From the NCBI RefSeq assembly GCF_007995015.1, contig NZ_VORB01000007.1, positions 62,001-126,000 of the forward strand: DNA of 64,000 nucleotides. Direction: 5' to 3'. Position 1 is the stretch's first letter. Each line of letters begins with the position of its first letter. This document shows positions 43,417-54,645 of the stretch, piece by piece. The stretch comes from Luteibaculum oceani (lineage in GTDB: Bacteria; Bacteroidota; Bacteroidia; Flavobacteriales_D; Luteibaculaceae). The notes under the pieces are model-generated. The model was not told the DNA's origin, made no database searches, and worked only from the letters and a program-made list of their open reading frames with translations. The translations under genes were made by a program, and so were the position numbers.

Positions 43417-45693
43417 TTATCCAATCACTCTTAATTTAGCAAAGCGCAATAGGAGTTGTTTTTGTCCAACTGCAGGGAAGTAAACCGTAGCTTTTAAATT
43501 GGGTTCTACTCCGTCTATGGCAACAACCTTTCCCTTGCCAAAAGTTCCGTGTTCTACCTGTATTCCTATTCTAATATCCTCCACATTTGCGTAATCTCTT
43601 TGATCGGGATTTCCTGCAGAGGGGCGAGGTATTTTCTTTAAATTTTTGGGTTTAGGCGGATTGATCTTTTTGGTGAAAATTGCTCCGCCAGTTCGTTTTT
43701 CAGTTACCTGAGTGCGCTGCATTTGTACTGGCCAATCCACATATTTATCATCTAATTCATCCAAAAATCTACTTGGTTCGGAGTAAATTAAATTACCCCA
43801 TCTAAAACGGCTTGTGGCGTAAGATAGTGTTGCCTTTTGCTTTGCTCTGGTTATGGCAACATAGAAAAGTCGACGTTCCTCTTCTAAATCGCTTCTAGAG
43901 TTGACAGACATCTGCGAAGGAAATAGGTTTTCCTCCATCCCCACGATAAAAATATAAGGAAATTCCAACCCTTTAGAGGCGTGAATAGTCATTAAAGATA
44001 CGCGTTCCTCATCTTCGTTATCTTGATCCGCGTCGGTTAACAGGGCAACATCTAGTAAAAAGTCTTCTAATTTAGGAGCGGCCTCGGCATCTTGCTCTTT
44101 TTGGGTCTCGGCAAACTCTTTTATTCCGTTTAATAGTTCTTGTACGTTTTCGTAGCGCGCAACGCCCTCTGGTGTTTTGTCGTTGTACAATTCCTTTAAT
44201 AAACCTGATGACTTAGCAATTTTTTCTGCCATTAAGTAGGCGTCCTCCTTATGGAGTTCAGAGCGCAGACTTTTTATCATGGTGGTAAAGGATTCTATTT
44301 TGGCCCTTGTACCTGCATTAATGTTGCAGTTGTATTGCCCAGGAGAATTTGCAACCTCCCAAAGACTGGTGTCATTTTCGTTGGCAGCAAGGGTCAATTT
44401 ATCCATTGTGGTTTTCCCTATACCACGTGCCGGGTAGTTTATTATTCGCTTAAAGGCTTCTTCGTCGTTGGGATTAGAAGTGAGTCTGAAATAAGCAAGT
44501 AGATCCTTTATTTCCTTTCGTTGATAAAAGGAAAGTCCACCGTAAATTTTATACGGTATATTAATTTTTCTAAGCGCCTCTTCCAAAGCTCTTGATTGTG
44601 CGTTAGTTCTATATAGAATTGCAAAATCATTGAAAGTGGAGTGGTGCTGGTGTTGTAATTCGAAAATACTTTGGGCAACAAACATACCCTCTTCGTTGTC
44701 CGAATTCGCTTTAAATATTTTTATGCGATCTCCCTGGTCGTTTTCCGTCCAAACTTCCTTTTTTATCTGGTCTCGGTTATTGGAAATAACACTATTCGCC
44801 GCATTAACTATCGTTTGGGTTGAGCGGTAGTTTTGCTCTAGTTTTATAAGGGAATAATCGGGATAGTCTTTTCGGAAGTTTAATATATTTTGGATGTTGG
44901 CACCACGAAAGGCGTAAATACTTTGAGCGTCGTCACCAACTACACATAGATTTTGAAAGCGGGCTGCTAATTTCTTTACAATAAGGTATTGAGCGTGGTT
45001 GGTATCCTGGTACTCATCTACTAAAATGTATCTAAACCGATCTTGGTATTTTAATAGCGTTTCGGGGAAATCACGAAGGAGAATGTTGGTTTTGAAAAGG
45101 AGGTCGTCAAAGTCCATGGCGCCAGCCTTAAAGCAACGTTGCCAGTATTCTTGGTAGATGGCGCCTAATTTTGGTCTTCCCGCCGCTCTGTCATCGGCTT
45201 GTATATCTACATTTTCTAAGTATTGCTTTGGTGAAATTAGGTTGTTTTTAGCCCCGCTTATTCTAGACTGCACTATACTCACCTTGTATACTTTGTCGTC
45301 TAGCTGAAGTTCCTTTATGATAGTATTGAGGAGACTCTTAGAGTCGGCACTGTCATAAATTGTAAAGTTGCTTGGGTAATTTATCTTTTCGGCTTCAAAG
45401 CGGAGAATTTTCGCGAAAACCGAGTGGAAGGTTCCCATCCATATGTTTCGAGCATTTTCTTGACCAACGATAAGTGCTATCCTTTCTTTCATTTCCTTTG
45501 CAGCTTTATTGGTAAATGTTAAAGCCAGGATATTAAAGGGGTCAATTCCTTGTTGGATAAGGTAGGCGATACGGTAGGTGAGCACTCTGGTTTTACCCGA
45601 TCCTGCACCTGCAATTACCATTAAAGCGCCGTTGGTTTGTTCTACTGCTTGACGTTGAGCGGGGTTTAACCCTGTGAGTATATCTGATTGCAT
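43417..45693 (-). CDS. UvrD/PcrA-type ATP-dependent DNA helicase
   Basis: A 758-residue superfamily 1A helicase. Walker A IAGAGSGKT (27-35), motif II VDEYQDTNHAQY, motif III AFRGA, motif IV QNYRSTQTIV, and motifs V/VI VSLMTIHASKGLEF and VAITRAKQKA are all seen. The C-terminal part (about 640-758) ends in a Tudor-like GTFGKGKVVAIDG segment as in PcrA. It is first in the unit with DUF4290, murA and tlpA. Confidence 0.95.
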   Translation of the reverse strand: MQSDILTGLNPAQRQAVEQTNGALMVIAGAGSGKTRVLTYRIAYLIQQGIDPFNILALTFTNKAAKEMKERIALIVGQENARNIWMGTFHSVFAKILRFEAEKINYPSNFTIYDSADSKSLLNTIIKELQLDDKVYKVSIVQSRISGAKNNLISPKQYLENVDIQADDRAAGRPKLGAIYQEYWQRCFKAGAMDFDDLLFKTNILLRDFPETLLKYQDRFRYILVDEYQDTNHAQYLIVKKLAARFQNLCVVGDDAQSIYAFRGANIQNILNFRKDYPDYSLIKLEQNYRSTQTIVNAANSVISNNRDQIKKEVWTENDQGDRIKIFKANSDNEEGMFVAQSIFELQHQHHSTFNDFAILYRTNAQSRALEEALRKINIPYKIYGGLSFYQRKEIKDLLAYFRLTSNPNDEEAFKRIINYPARGIGKTTMDKLTLAANENDTSLWEVANSPGQYNCNINAGTRAKIESFTTMIKSLRSELHKEDAYLMAEKIAKSSGLLKELYNDKTPEGVARYENVQELLNGIKEFAETQKEQDAEAAPKLEDFLLDVALLTDADQDNEDEERVSLMTIHASKGLEFPYIFIVGMEENLFPSQMSVNSRSDLEEERRLFYVAITRAKQKATLSYATSRFRWGNLIYSEPSRFLDELDDKYVDWPVQMQRTQVTEKRTGGAIFTKKINPPKPKNLKKIPRPSAGNPDQRDYANVEDIRIGIQVEHGTFGKGKVVAIDGVEPNLKATVYFPAVGQKQLLLRFAKLRVIG

Positions 45694-45708
45694 TTTTCTT
45701 ATTCTGCT

Positions 45709-45717
45709 GCAAAAATA
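45709..45717 (-). promoter_or_regulatory. Candidate -7 element before uvrD
   Basis: The minus strand reads TATTTTTGC, a match to TAnnTTTGC, 15 bases before the helicase ATG. No -33 TTG is found at 19-20 bases. Confidence 0.5.
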
Positions 45718-45814
45718 CAGCTTTAATAACGGATTGGACTAGAGGCAAGTAGACGAAATTAACAGTGCGAACGTGGAAAAAAAGAAAAGTTGATGAAAAA
45801 AATATTTTCTCTAG

Positions 45815-45845
45815 TTGTTTAGTAAAAATAAAGCCCTACATTTGC
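45815..45845 (+). promoter_or_regulatory. Promoter of the ribosomal protein cluster
   Basis: TTG at 45815-45817, 19 bases, then TACATTTGC at 45837-45845: both Bacteroidota -33 and -7 elements at the ideal distance. A second -7-like TATTTTTGC follows at 45851-45859. The leader is about 43 bases and includes the inverted repeat CTATTT-N5-AAATAG (45850-45866). Confidence 0.85.
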
Positions 45846-45894
45846 ACCCCTATTTTTGCGAAATAGAAGAAATTAGACACGAAAGAAGCATAAT

Positions 45895-46275
45895 ATGCCT
45901 ACTATTCAGCAGTTAGTAAGAAAAGGTAGAACGGACAAAGTTAAGATGAGCAAATCAGCTGCTCTAGATTCATGTCCGCAGAGAAGAGGAGTATGTACGC
46001 GTGTATATACCACAACACCAAAGAAACCAAACTCAGCAATGCGTAAAGTTGCAAGGGTTAGGTTAACTAATGGTAAAGAGGTTAACGCATACATCGGAGG
46101 TGAAGGACATAACCTGCAAGAGCACTCAATTGTATTGGTGCGCGGTGGTAGGGTAAAGGACTTACCTGGGGTTAGATATCACATCGTACGTGGTGCATTA
46201 GACACTGCCGGTGTAGAAGGAAGAACTCAGCGTAGATCTAAGTATGGAGCTAAGCGTCCAAAAGACAAAAAATAA
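45895..46275 (+). CDS. rpsL: 30S ribosomal protein uS12
   Basis: Decoding-site protein, 126 residues. The streptomycin-sensitive lysines are kept: Lys43/Lys44 in TPKKPNS and Lys88 in GGRVKDLPG. First gene of the merged str-S10-spc-alpha cluster. Confidence 0.98.
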   Translation: MPTIQQLVRKGRTDKVKMSKSAALDSCPQRRGVCTRVYTTTPKKPNSAMRKVARVRLTNGKEVNAYIGGEGHNLQEHSIVLVRGGRVKDLPGVRYHIVRGALDTAGVEGRTQRRSKYGAKRPKDKK

Positions 46276-46291
46276 TATTATCTGAGTCAGA

Positions 46292-46759
46292 ATGAGAAGG
46301 AAAAAGGCCAAAAGAGTAGAAACGCTTCCAGATCCTAAGTTTAACGAGGTTCTGGTTACCAAGTTTGTAAACAACTTAATGTTGGACGGTAAGAAGAGCG
46401 TGTCCTTTAAAATCTTTTACGATGCAATTGATATAGTTGCAGAGAAGACGAATGAGGATGGTTTAGAGGTGTGGAAAAAAGCCTTAGAAAATGTAACTCC
46501 AGCTGTTGAAGTAAAGAGTAGACGTGTTGGTGGTTCAACCTTTCAGATACCACAGCCTATTCGCGAGGATAGAAAAATATCTATGGGAATGAAATGGCTT
46601 ATTAGCTACGCTAGAAAGCGTAACGAAAAAGCTATGAGTTCTAAGTTAGCTGCTGAGATCATTGCCGGTTCTAAAGGGGAAGGTGCAGCATTTAAGAAGA
46701 AAGAAGAAACTCACCGTATGGCTGAGGCTAACAGAGCATTCTCTCACTTTAGATTCTAA
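46292..46759 (+). CDS. rpsG: 30S ribosomal protein uS7
   Basis: A 155-residue head-assembly protein, with the conserved basic N-terminus and [14 protein letters not shown]. 16 bases after rpsL. Confidence 0.98.
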   Translation: MRRKKAKRVETLPDPKFNEVLVTKFVNNLMLDGKKSVSFKIFYDAIDIVAEKTNEDGLEVWKKALENVTPAVEVKSRRVGGSTFQIPQPIREDRKISMGMKWLISYARKRNEKAMSSKLAAEIIAGSKGEGAAFKKKEETHRMAEANRAFSHFRF

Positions 46760-46781
46760 TTAGGATATCCGGATAATTGTC

Positions 46782-48887
46782 ATGGCAAAAAGAGATTTAA
46801 AATTTACAAGAAACATCGGTATTGCAGCGCATATTGATGCGGGTAAAACAACAACTACCGAGCGTATTCTTTATTATGGTGGTGTGAGTCACAAGATCGG
46901 TGAAGTTCACGATGGTGCCGCTACTATGGACTGGATGGAGCAGGAGCAAGAGCGTGGTATTACCATTACCTCTGCAGCTACTACTCTGAACTGGAAATAC
47001 CGCGATCAGAATTATCACATTAACATTATTGACACCCCAGGTCACGTGGATTTTACCGTGGAGGTAAACCGTTCATTACGTGTTCTTGATGGGTTAGTTT
47101 TCTTATTTAGTGCGGTTGATGGTGTTGAGCCTCAGTCTGAAACTAACTGGAGACTTGCAAATAACTATAATGTTCCTAGAATTGGTTTCGTTAACAAAAT
47201 GGACCGTCAAGGAGCAGATTTCCTTAATGTGTGTAAGCAAGTTAAGGAGATGTTAGGTAGCCACGCGCTTCCACTTCAAATTCCTATTGGGTCTGAAGCT
47301 GATTTTAGAGGAGTTGTTGATCTAATCAACTTCCGTGGAATCACCTGGAACGAGGAAGATATGGGAATGACTTTCGAGGAAATCGAAATCCCAGCAGATA
47401 TTATTGACGAAGCTACAATGTATCGTGAGCAACTTCTTGAGGCTGTTGCTGAATTTAACGATACCTTGATGGAGAAATACTTCGAAGATCCAGAATCTCT
47501 TACTGAAAGAGAAATTCTTGATGCTTTAAGAGAAGCTACTATCGGAGGAAAAGTTGTTCCAATGATGTGTGGTTCTGCATTTAAGAACAAGGGTGTTCAG
47601 GCAATGCTTGATATGGTAATGGAAATCCTTCCATCTCCACTAGATGTTGAAGCTATTACCGGAACTAACCCCGATACAGACGCAGAAGAAAAGCGTAGAC
47701 CAGATGTTGATGAGCCTTTTGCTGCTCTTGCATTTAAAATCGCTACTGACCCATTCGTAGGTCGTCTTTGTTTCACCAGAGCTTATAGTGGTAAGCTAGA
47801 CTCTGGTTCTTATGTTCTTAATACTAGAACAGGTAAGAAAGAGCGTATTTCTAGAATCTTCCAAATGCATGCTAACAAGCAAAACCAAATCGACGCGCTT
47901 CAAGCAGGAGATATTGGTGCATTAGTTGGATTTAAAGATATTAAGACTGGAGATACTTTATGTGCTGAAAAGCACCCTATTGTTCTTGAGTCTATGGACT
48001 TCCCAGATCCAGTAATTGGATTAGCCATTGAGCCTAAGGCACAAGCAGACGTAGATAAGCTTGGAATTGCTCTAGGTAAATTAGCAGAGGAGGATCCAAC
48101 TTTCCAAGTTCATACTGACGAAGAAACAGGTCAAACTGTAATCAGTGGAATGGGAGAGCTTCACCTGGATATTATTTGTGACCGTCTTAAGCGTGAGTTT
48201 AAGGTTGAGGTTAACCAAGGTGCTCCACAGGTTTCTTACAAGGAAACAATTAAAGGGTCGGTTGATCATAGAGAGGTATACAAAAAGCAAACTGGTGGTC
48301 GTGGTAAGTTCGCAGATATCGCAGTTACTATTGAGCCAGCAGATGCAGAGAAACCAGGTTTAGAGTTTATCAACCTAATTAAGGGTGGTAACGTACCTAA
48401 AGAATTTGTTCCTTCTATTGAGAAAGGATTTAAGGAAGCTATGAAAAACGGTGTTTTAGCTGGATACCCAGTTGATTCATTAAAGGTAACGTTGAAGGAC
48501 GGTTCTTTCCACCCTGTGGATTCTGACCAATTATCTTTCGAGGTTGCTGCTAAAATGGCATACCGTGCGGCCCTTCCAAAGGCTAACCCAGTACTTCTAG
48601 AGCCTATTATGAAATTAGAGGTGCTAACTCCAGAAGAGAATATGGGTGATATCGTTGGTGACCTTAACAGAAGAAGAGGTGTAATGGAAGGAATGGGAGA
48701 CCGTTCTGGATCTAAAGTAATCAAGGCTAAAGTTCCGTTATCAGAAATGTTCGGTTATGTAACAGCGTTGAGAACCATTTCTTCGGGTAGAGCTACATCA
48801 ACAATGGAATTCTCTCACTTCGAGGAAGCTCCAGGTAACATTGCTGAGGAAGTAATCGCAAAGTCAAAAGGAAAAGTTAACGCGTAA
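46782..48887 (+). CDS. fusA: Elongation factor G
   Basis: Ribosomal translocase, 701 residues with five domains. The GTP-binding motifs are AHIDAGKTT (16-24), DTPGH and NKMD. tuf does not follow; rpsJ comes 15 bases later, which is the Bacteroidota layout. Confidence 0.98.
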   Translation: MAKRDLKFTRNIGIAAHIDAGKTTTTERILYYGGVSHKIGEVHDGAATMDWMEQEQERGITITSAATTLNWKYRDQNYHINIIDTPGHVDFTVEVNRSLRVLDGLVFLFSAVDGVEPQSETNWRLANNYNVPRIGFVNKMDRQGADFLNVCKQVKEMLGSHALPLQIPIGSEADFRGVVDLINFRGITWNEEDMGMTFEEIEIPADIIDEATMYREQLLEAVAEFNDTLMEKYFEDPESLTEREILDALREATIGGKVVPMMCGSAFKNKGVQAMLDMVMEILPSPLDVEAITGTNPDTDAEEKRRPDVDEPFAALAFKIATDPFVGRLCFTRAYSGKLDSGSYVLNTRTGKKERISRIFQMHANKQNQIDALQAGDIGALVGFKDIKTGDTLCAEKHPIVLESMDFPDPVIGLAIEPKAQADVDKLGIALGKLAEEDPTFQVHTDEETGQTVISGMGELHLDIICDRLKREFKVEVNQGAPQVSYKETIKGSVDHREVYKKQTGGRGKFADIAVTIEPADAEKPGLEFINLIKGGNVPKEFVPSIEKGFKEAMKNGVLAGYPVDSLKVTLKDGSFHPVDSDQLSFEVAAKMAYRAALPKANPVLLEPIMKLEVLTPEENMGDIVGDLNRRRGVMEGMGDRSGSKVIKAKVPLSEMFGYVTALRTISSGRATSTMEFSHFEEAPGNIAEEVIAKSKGKVNA

Positions 48888-48902
48888 TCAGGCGATTAGG
48901 AT

Positions 48903-49208
48903 ATGAGTCAGAAGATTAGAATTAAGCTTAAAAGTTACGATCACAACTTGGTAGATAAGTCTGCTGAGAAAATCGTAAAAACGGTAAAAACTACCGGAGC
49001 TGTGGTGAGTGGGCCGATTCCGTTACCAACTCACAAAAACATCTACACTGTGCTTCGTTCACCTCACGTAAACAAAAAGTCTCGTGAGCAATTCGAGCTA
49101 AATGCACACAAAAGATTGTTAGATATATATTCTTCATCATCTAAAACAGTTGATGCTCTAATGAGATTAGAGCTTCCTTCTGGAGTAGAGGTAGAGATTA
49201 AAGTTTAA
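48903..49208 (+). CDS. rpsJ: 30S ribosomal protein uS10
   Basis: 101 residues, also the NusE transcription factor. The loop [20 protein letters not shown] that contacts NusB and 16S rRNA is complete. Start of the S10 section. Confidence 0.98.
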   Translation: MSQKIRIKLKSYDHNLVDKSAEKIVKTVKTTGAVVSGPIPLPTHKNIYTVLRSPHVNKKSREQFELNAHKRLLDIYSSSSKTVDALMRLELPSGVEVEIKV

Positions 49209-49228
49209 TACACCCAAAAAAGAAAACA

Positions 49229-49849
49229 ATGTCAGGGTTAATAGGTAAGAAGATAGGTATGACTAGCCTATATAGTGCCGATGGTAAAAACCTTCCATGC
49301 ACGCTTGTAGAAGCTGGTCCTTGTGTAGTTACACAAGTTAAAACCGTTGAGAGAGATGGCTATTCTGCGCTACAGTTGGGCTTCGGAGAGAAAAAAGAGA
49401 AGCACACACCAGCAGCACTTAATGGTCACTTCAAGAAAACGGGAGTTACACCAAAAGCTAAGTTAGCAGAGTTCAGAGATTTTTCTCTTGAAAAGAACGA
49501 AGGTGAGACTATCAGTGTTGTTGATCTTTTTGAAGAAGGAGATTTCGTAGATGTAACTTCGATCTCTAAAGGAAAAGGATTTCAGGGGGTTGTAAAACGC
49601 CACGGTTTTGCCGGGGTTGGTGGACAAACCCATGGTCAGCACAATAGACTAAGAGCACCCGGTGCTATTGGTGCTTGTGCTACTCCTTCAAGAGTATTCA
49701 AAGGTACCCGTATGGCGGGACAAACTGGTAACTCTCAAGTTACTATAGAGAACCTTCAGGTACTTAAAGTAATTGAAGACAGAAATTTGTTGGTGATAAA
49801 AGGTTCAATCCCTGGACCTAAGGGGGCGATAGTTAAAATCTACAAGTAG
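49229..49849 (+). CDS. rplC: 50S ribosomal protein uL3
   Basis: 206 residues, near the peptidyl-transferase centre. Contains the family sequence [13 protein letters not shown] and the long loop tip GQTHGQHN with the Gln methylated in E. coli. An A-rich stretch precedes the start rather than a Shine-Dalgarno site. Confidence 0.98.
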   Translation: MSGLIGKKIGMTSLYSADGKNLPCTLVEAGPCVVTQVKTVERDGYSALQLGFGEKKEKHTPAALNGHFKKTGVTPKAKLAEFRDFSLEKNEGETISVVDLFEEGDFVDVTSISKGKGFQGVVKRHGFAGVGGQTHGQHNRLRAPGAIGACATPSRVFKGTRMAGQTGNSQVTIENLQVLKVIEDRNLLVIKGSIPGPKGAIVKIYK

Positions 49850-49850
49850 G

Positions 49851-50480
49851 ATGGATATTTCTGTATTAAATATAAAGGGCGAGGATACTGGTAAGAAAGT
49901 TGATCTTTCTGAAAGCGTATTCGGAATAGAGCCAAATGATCATGCAATTTACCTAGATGTTAAGGGTATCCTTGCTAATGGTCGTCAAGGTACAGCTAAG
50001 GCTAAACAAAGAGCCGAAATTAGCCGTACAACCAAAAAATTAAAGAGACAAAAAGGAACGGGTGGAGCTCGTGCCGGATCAATGAGATCTCCATTATTTG
50101 TTGGTGGTGGTCGTGTATTTGGTCCAACTCCTAGAGATTACGGAATTAAGGTTAACAAAAAGACTAAGAAATTAGCTAAGATTTCTGCCCTTTCATACAA
50201 GGCGAAAGACCAAGCAATTACTGTAGTTGAAGACTTTAATTTTGAGGCACCTAAAACCAAAAGCTTTAACGAAATCCTTGGTAAGCTTAACCTTAGCGAC
50301 AAAAAAACGCTTTTTGTTTTAGTAGATTACAATAAAGCACTATATTTGTCGTCCCGAAATTTGAAGGGAGCTAAGGTTGTAACTATCTCAGAATTAAACA
50401 CTTACGATATTTTGAATTTCAATAATATCGTTTTTGTAGAGAGTTCAGTTTCTCAAATTAACGAATTGGGTAAAAAGTAA
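49851..50480 (+). CDS. rplD: 50S ribosomal protein uL4
   Basis: 209 residues. The exit-tunnel loop is seen as [20 protein letters not shown]. In E. coli L4 represses its own operon; no such leader is recognised here. One base separates it from rplC. Confidence 0.98.
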   Translation: MDISVLNIKGEDTGKKVDLSESVFGIEPNDHAIYLDVKGILANGRQGTAKAKQRAEISRTTKKLKRQKGTGGARAGSMRSPLFVGGGRVFGPTPRDYGIKVNKKTKKLAKISALSYKAKDQAITVVEDFNFEAPKTKSFNEILGKLNLSDKKTLFVLVDYNKALYLSSRNLKGAKVVTISELNTYDILNFNNIVFVESSVSQINELGKK

Positions 50481-50486
50481 GAACTG

Positions 50487-50780
50487 ATGGGCCAGATATT
50501 AATAAAGCCACTTTTAACCGAAAAAACGTCTGATCAGGCAGAAAATAACAACGCGTTTGTTTTTCTAGTAGATCGTAAGGCGAATAAAATTGAGGTTAAA
50601 AAGGCTGTAGAGAAGACTTACGGTGTAACTGTTAATAAGGTTAACACTGTAAATGTGATGGGGAAAAGAAAAGTTCGTATGACTCGCAGCTCTTACTCAG
50701 TTGGACGTACTAACCACTTCAAGAAAGCGGTTGTTTATGTTGCTGCAGGGGATACGATAGATCTATATGCCAATATTTAA
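50487..50780 (+). CDS. rplW: 50S ribosomal protein uL23
   Basis: 97 residues; sits at the tunnel exit where trigger factor and SRP dock. Family core KPLLTEKTSDQ and IEVKKAVEKTYGV are clear. Confidence 0.97.
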   Translation: MGQILIKPLLTEKTSDQAENNNAFVFLVDRKANKIEVKKAVEKTYGVTVNKVNTVNVMGKRKVRMTRSSYSVGRTNHFKKAVVYVAAGDTIDLYANI

Positions 50781-50805
50781 TTAAAGGTAAAGAGAGAGAA
50801 TTGTT

Positions 50806-51630
50806 ATGGCAGTTAGAAAATTAAAACCAATAACTCCTGGACAGCGTCACCGCTTGGTTTCTGGATTTGAGACCGTAACTACGGACAAGCCAGAAAAGTC
50901 GCTTTTAGCTCCGATTAAAAAATCTGGAGGTAGAAATAACCAGGGGCGCATGACTATGCGTTACCTAGGTGGTGGGCACAAGCAGCGCTACAGAATTATT
51001 GATTTCAAACGCGATAAGCAGGGAATACCAGCTACCGTTAAGACCATTGAGTACGATCCAAATCGTACAGCTCGTATCGCATTAGTAGTTTATGCTGATG
51101 GTGAGAAGAGATATATTGTTGCTCCTCAAGGTTTAGAGGTTGGGCAAACAATCATTAGTGGTAAAGAAGCTACTCCTGAAATCGGAAACACTATGTACCT
51201 ATCTGATATTCCATTAGGTACAATTATTCACAATATTGAATTGCATCCTGGTAAAGGTGGATCTATTGCGCGTAGTGCTGGATCTTACGCTCAGCTTAAC
51301 GCAAGAGACGGGAAATATGCAATTATCAAAATGCCATCAGGTGAAACTAGAATGATACTAGTTACTTGTATGGCTACCATAGGTTCAGTATCCAACCCAG
51401 ATTACATGCTTATCCGTAGCGGTAAAGCTGGTAGAAGCAGATGGTTGGGTAGAAGACCACGTGTACGTGGTGTTGTTATGAACCCAGTTGATCACCCAAT
51501 GGGTGGTGGTGAAGGACGCTCGTCTGGAGGTCACCCAAGATCAAGAAAAGGTCTTCCGGCTAAAGGTTACAAAACTAGAAAGCCGAAGAATAAGAGTTCT
51601 AAGTACATTATTGAAGGTAGAAAAAAATAG
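50806..51630 (+). CDS. rplB: 50S ribosomal protein uL2
   Basis: 274 residues, needed for subunit joining. It carries [18 protein letters not shown] and the C-terminal [19 protein letters not shown] with the essential His. Confidence 0.98.
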   Translation: MAVRKLKPITPGQRHRLVSGFETVTTDKPEKSLLAPIKKSGGRNNQGRMTMRYLGGGHKQRYRIIDFKRDKQGIPATVKTIEYDPNRTARIALVVYADGEKRYIVAPQGLEVGQTIISGKEATPEIGNTMYLSDIPLGTIIHNIELHPGKGGSIARSAGSYAQLNARDGKYAIIKMPSGETRMILVTCMATIGSVSNPDYMLIRSGKAGRSRWLGRRPRVRGVVMNPVDHPMGGGEGRSSGGHPRSRKGLPAKGYKTRKPKNKSSKYIIEGRKK

Positions 51631-51639
51631 TAGGGAGGA

Positions 51640-51921
51640 ATGAGTAGATCGTTAAAAAAGCCACCATTTGTCCATTACAAATTGGCACAGAAAGTAGACA
51701 AGGCATTAGAGTCAGGTAACAAAAGCGTTATCAAAACATGGTCTAGAGCTACTACAATTACCCCGGATTTTGTTGGATTCACCTTCGCGGTACACAACGG
51801 GAATAAATTCATTCCAGTTTATGTAACCGAGAACATGGTTGGCCATAAGTTAGGAGAATTCTCTCCAACGAGAACTTATAGAGGTCACGGAGGAAATAAA
51901 AAGGATAAAGGAAAGCGCTAA
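51640..51921 (+). CDS. rpsS: 30S ribosomal protein uS19
   Basis: 93 residues of the head, starting [18 protein letters not shown] lies only one base before the ATG, too close to act as a normal ribosome-binding site. Confidence 0.98.
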   Translation: MSRSLKKPPFVHYKLAQKVDKALESGNKSVIKTWSRATTITPDFVGFTFAVHNGNKFIPVYVTENMVGHKLGEFSPTRTYRGHGGNKKDKGKR

Positions 51922-51933
51922 TAAAGCTCTATC

Positions 51934-52332
51934 ATGGGATCTAGAAAGAAATTACGTGCGGAAAAGATAAAAGAGGAGAAGAAGGCAGTATCCTTTGCGA
52001 AACTTAATAATTGTCCTACTTCACCTCGTAAAATGAGGTTGGTAGCAGACAATATCCGCGGACTTGAAGTATTTAAAGCTATGGCTGTATTAGAGAATAG
52101 TTCTCAATCTGCAGCCAAGAATATGGAGAAATTGCTTCGTTCAGCAATGGCGAACTGGGAGAGTAAAAACTCTGGTCAGCGTCCTGAAGAGGCTGCTCTA
52201 TATGTAAAAGAAGTTTCTGTGGATAGTGCTAGAATTTTAAAGCGTATTCAGCCTGCTCCTCAAGGAAGAGCACACAGAATTCGCAAACGTTCGAATCACG
52301 TAACCTTAGTTATAGACAGCGCAGCAAAATAA
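51934..52332 (+). CDS. rplV: 50S ribosomal protein uL22
   Basis: 132 residues, about 20 longer than in E. coli because of a charged N-terminal extension ([13 protein letters not shown]). The tunnel hairpin region [16 protein letters not shown] is present. Confidence 0.97.
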   Translation: MGSRKKLRAEKIKEEKKAVSFAKLNNCPTSPRKMRLVADNIRGLEVFKAMAVLENSSQSAAKNMEKLLRSAMANWESKNSGQRPEEAALYVKEVSVDSARILKRIQPAPQGRAHRIRKRSNHVTLVIDSAAK

Positions 52333-52336
52333 GATT

Positions 52337-53038
52337 ATGGGACAGAAGACTAACCCGATTGGAAATAGATTAGGTTTCATCAAAGGATGGGACTCTAACT
52401 GGTTTGGAGGGAAGAACTACGGGGAGAAAATCGTAGAAGACGATAAGATCAGAAGATATCTTAACGCGCGTCTTTCAAAGGCAGGTATCGCCCGTATAAT
52501 TATCGAGCGTACACTTAAGCTAGTAACTGTAACTATTCAGTCTTCAAGACCTGGAATTATCATCGGTAAAGGTGGTACTGAGGTTGAGAAACTAAAAGAA
52601 GAGTTAAAGAAACTTACTGGTAAAGAAGTTCAAATTAACATCTTTGAGATAAAGCGTCCAGAACTTGATGCAAGTCTTGTTGCAGCTGGAATTGCTCGTC
52701 AGATCGAAGGAAGAATTTCTTTCAGAAGAGCTATCAAAATGTCTGTGGCTTCAACCATGAGAATGGGTGCAGAAGGAATTAAAGTTACTATTTCAGGACG
52801 TTTAAATGGTGCTGAAATGGCTCGTACAGAGCACTTTAAAGACGGTCGTATTCCATTGCATACTTTCCGTGCTGATATCGATTATGCTTTAGCAGAAGCA
52901 CATACTACTTACGGTAGAATTGGTATTAAAGTATGGATCTGTAAAGGTGAAGTATACGGTAAAAGAGATTTGTCTCCACTTCCAGCTCAAAAGCAGCAGA
53001 AATCAGGAAGATTCGGTGGACGTAAGAAAAAGAAGTAA
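52337..53038 (+). CDS. rpsC: 30S ribosomal protein uS3
   Basis: 233 residues with a KH domain ([16 protein letters not shown]) at the mRNA entry site. The tail is basic (RFGGRKKKK). 4 bases after rplV. Confidence 0.98.
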   Translation: MGQKTNPIGNRLGFIKGWDSNWFGGKNYGEKIVEDDKIRRYLNARLSKAGIARIIIERTLKLVTVTIQSSRPGIIIGKGGTEVEKLKEELKKLTGKEVQINIFEIKRPELDASLVAAGIARQIEGRISFRRAIKMSVASTMRMGAEGIKVTISGRLNGAEMARTEHFKDGRIPLHTFRADIDYALAEAHTTYGRIGIKVWICKGEVYGKRDLSPLPAQKQQKSGRFGGRKKKK

Positions 53039-53058
53039 AATCAGCAAACTGATTTAAG

Positions 53059-53478
53059 ATGTTACAGCCAAAAAGAACAAAGTTTAGAAAGCAGTTTAAG
53101 GGAAGAATGAAAGGTAATGCTGGGAGAGGAACCCAAATTGCCTTCGGATCTTTTGGCTTGAAAGCTTTAGAGAGTGGATGGATTACTTCACGTCAGATAG
53201 AGGCAGCGCGTATTGCGGTTACTCGTTACATGAAACGTGAAGGAAAAGTTTGGATTAGAATATTTCCCGATAAACCTGTTACTGCTAAGCCTCTAGAGGT
53301 AAGGATGGGTAAAGGTAAGGGTGCTCCTAGCCATTGGGTAGCCGTAGTAAAAGCTGGTAGAATTATGTTCGAAGCAGACGGTGTGCCTTTGGCAATTGCT
53401 ACAGAGGCAATGCGTCTTGCAGCACAGAAGTTACCGGTGAAATGTAAAATGGTAATTAGAAACGATTATTCTGAATAA
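53059..53478 (+). CDS. rplP: 50S ribosomal protein uL16
   Basis: 139 residues; binds near the A-site tRNA elbow. The loop [17 protein letters not shown] with the Arg hydroxylated in some bacteria is intact. Confidence 0.98.
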   Translation: MLQPKRTKFRKQFKGRMKGNAGRGTQIAFGSFGLKALESGWITSRQIEAARIAVTRYMKREGKVWIRIFPDKPVTAKPLEVRMGKGKGAPSHWVAVVKAGRIMFEADGVPLAIATEAMRLAAQKLPVKCKMVIRNDYSE

Positions 53479-53480
53479 AT

Positions 53481-53678
53481 ATGAAAGCTGCAGAGATAAG
53501 AGAGTTGTCGTTAGATGAGTTGAAGGATAAAATTTCCGTAGCTCAAGAGGAGTTAAACAAGTTAGAGTTAACCCATGCGGTAGCTGAACTTGAAAACCCT
53601 ATACAACTTAGAGCAAAGCGTAGAGATATCGCTAGGCTTAAGACGGATTTAAGAAGAAGAGAATTAGCAGCTCAATAG
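53481..53678 (+). CDS. rpmC: 50S ribosomal protein uL29
   Basis: 65 residues, a helical hairpin at the tunnel exit, with [10 protein letters not shown] and [15 protein letters not shown]. Two bases after rplP. Confidence 0.96.
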   Translation: MKAAEIRELSLDELKDKISVAQEELNKLELTHAVAELENPIQLRAKRRDIARLKTDLRRRELAAQ

Positions 53679-53686
53679 TTTACGCA

Positions 53687-53941
53687 ATGGAAAGAAACTT
53701 AAGAAAAGAGCGAATCGGTGTTGTTGTAAGTGATAAAATGGATAAAACCATTGTTGTTGCTGTAGAACGTAAAGTAAAGCACCCAAAATATGGAAAGTTC
53801 GTAAAGAAAACTTCCAAATTTTTTGCTCACGATGAAAAGCAGGATTCTCATCCAGGGGATACTGTAAGAATAATGGAGACCAGACCACTTAGTAAAAATA
53901 AGTGCTGGAGAGTGGTAGAAATTCTTGAAAGAGCTAAATAA
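53687..53941 (+). CDS. rpsQ: 30S ribosomal protein uS17
   Basis: 84 residues, OB fold; [18 protein letters not shown] is the family start and [19 protein letters not shown] the end. Confidence 0.97.
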   Translation: MERNLRKERIGVVVSDKMDKTIVVAVERKVKHPKYGKFVKKTSKFFAHDEKQDSHPGDTVRIMETRPLSKNKCWRVVEILERAK

Positions 53942-53947
53942 TAAGCC

Positions 53948-54316
53948 ATGATTCAACAGGAGAGTAGATTAAAAGTGGCGGACAACAGTGGAGCAAAAGA
54001 GGTTTTGTGTATCCGTGTATTGGGTGGAACAAAACGTAGATATGCCTCTGTTGGAGATAAAATAGTTGTATCAGTAAAAGATGCAATGCCTTCTGGTAAC
54101 GCTAAGAAGGGAATTGTTTCTAAAGCAGTTGTTGTACGTACTCGTAAAGAAGTTAGAAGAGCTGATGGTTCTTACATCAGATTCGATGATAACGCAGTAG
54201 TACTTCTAAACAACGCAGACGAAATGAGAGGTACTCGTATTTTTGGGCCAGTTGCTCGTGAATTACGTGAAAAGCAGTTCACTAAGATTGTTTCACTAGC
54301 CCCTGAGGTACTTTAA
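53948..54316 (+). CDS. rplN: 50S ribosomal protein uL14
   Basis: 122 residues at the subunit interface, starting [18 protein letters not shown], as in nearly all bacteria. First gene of the spc section. Confidence 0.98.
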   Translation: MIQQESRLKVADNSGAKEVLCIRVLGGTKRRYASVGDKIVVSVKDAMPSGNAKKGIVSKAVVVRTRKEVRRADGSYIRFDDNAVVLLNNADEMRGTRIFGPVARELREKQFTKIVSLAPEVL

Positions 54317-54329
54317 AAAATTGTAGATC

Positions 54330-54644
54330 ATGCAGAAGAAACTACATATCAAAGTTGGTGACCAAGTGAAAGTTATCGCTGGTAACCACAAAGGAGAAGA
54401 AGGGAAGGTGATGTCGATAGATCGCGTAAAAGAACGTGCTATCGTAGAAGGTGTGAACATGATTTCTAAGCATGTTAAGCCAAGCGCAACTAACCCTCAA
54501 GGAGGAATAGAGAAAAAAGAGGCCGGAATCCACATTTCTAACCTTATGGTTATAGTGGGCGGAACTGCACAACGCACTGCAGTGAAGGTAGAAGATGGCA
54601 AGAAAGTGCGAATTGGTGTGAAATCTAAAGAGGTTTTAAAGTAA
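54330..54644 (+). CDS. rplX: 50S ribosomal protein uL24
   Basis: 104 residues with a KOW motif ([18 protein letters not shown]), an early assembly initiator. One base precedes rplE. Confidence 0.97.
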   Translation: MQKKLHIKVGDQVKVIAGNHKGEEGKVMSIDRVKERAIVEGVNMISKHVKPSATNPQGGIEKKEAGIHISNLMVIVGGTAQRTAVKVEDGKKVRIGVKSKEVLK

Positions 54645-54645
54645 G

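Noticed and set aside
48888-48902. Loss of tuf as a deletion
   Set aside because: Absence of tuf between fusA and rpsJ is normal for Bacteroidota and not a sign of a rearrangement.
51633-51638. GGGAGG before rpsS as a Shine-Dalgarno site
   Set aside because: Only one base separates it from the ATG, too close for normal pairing.
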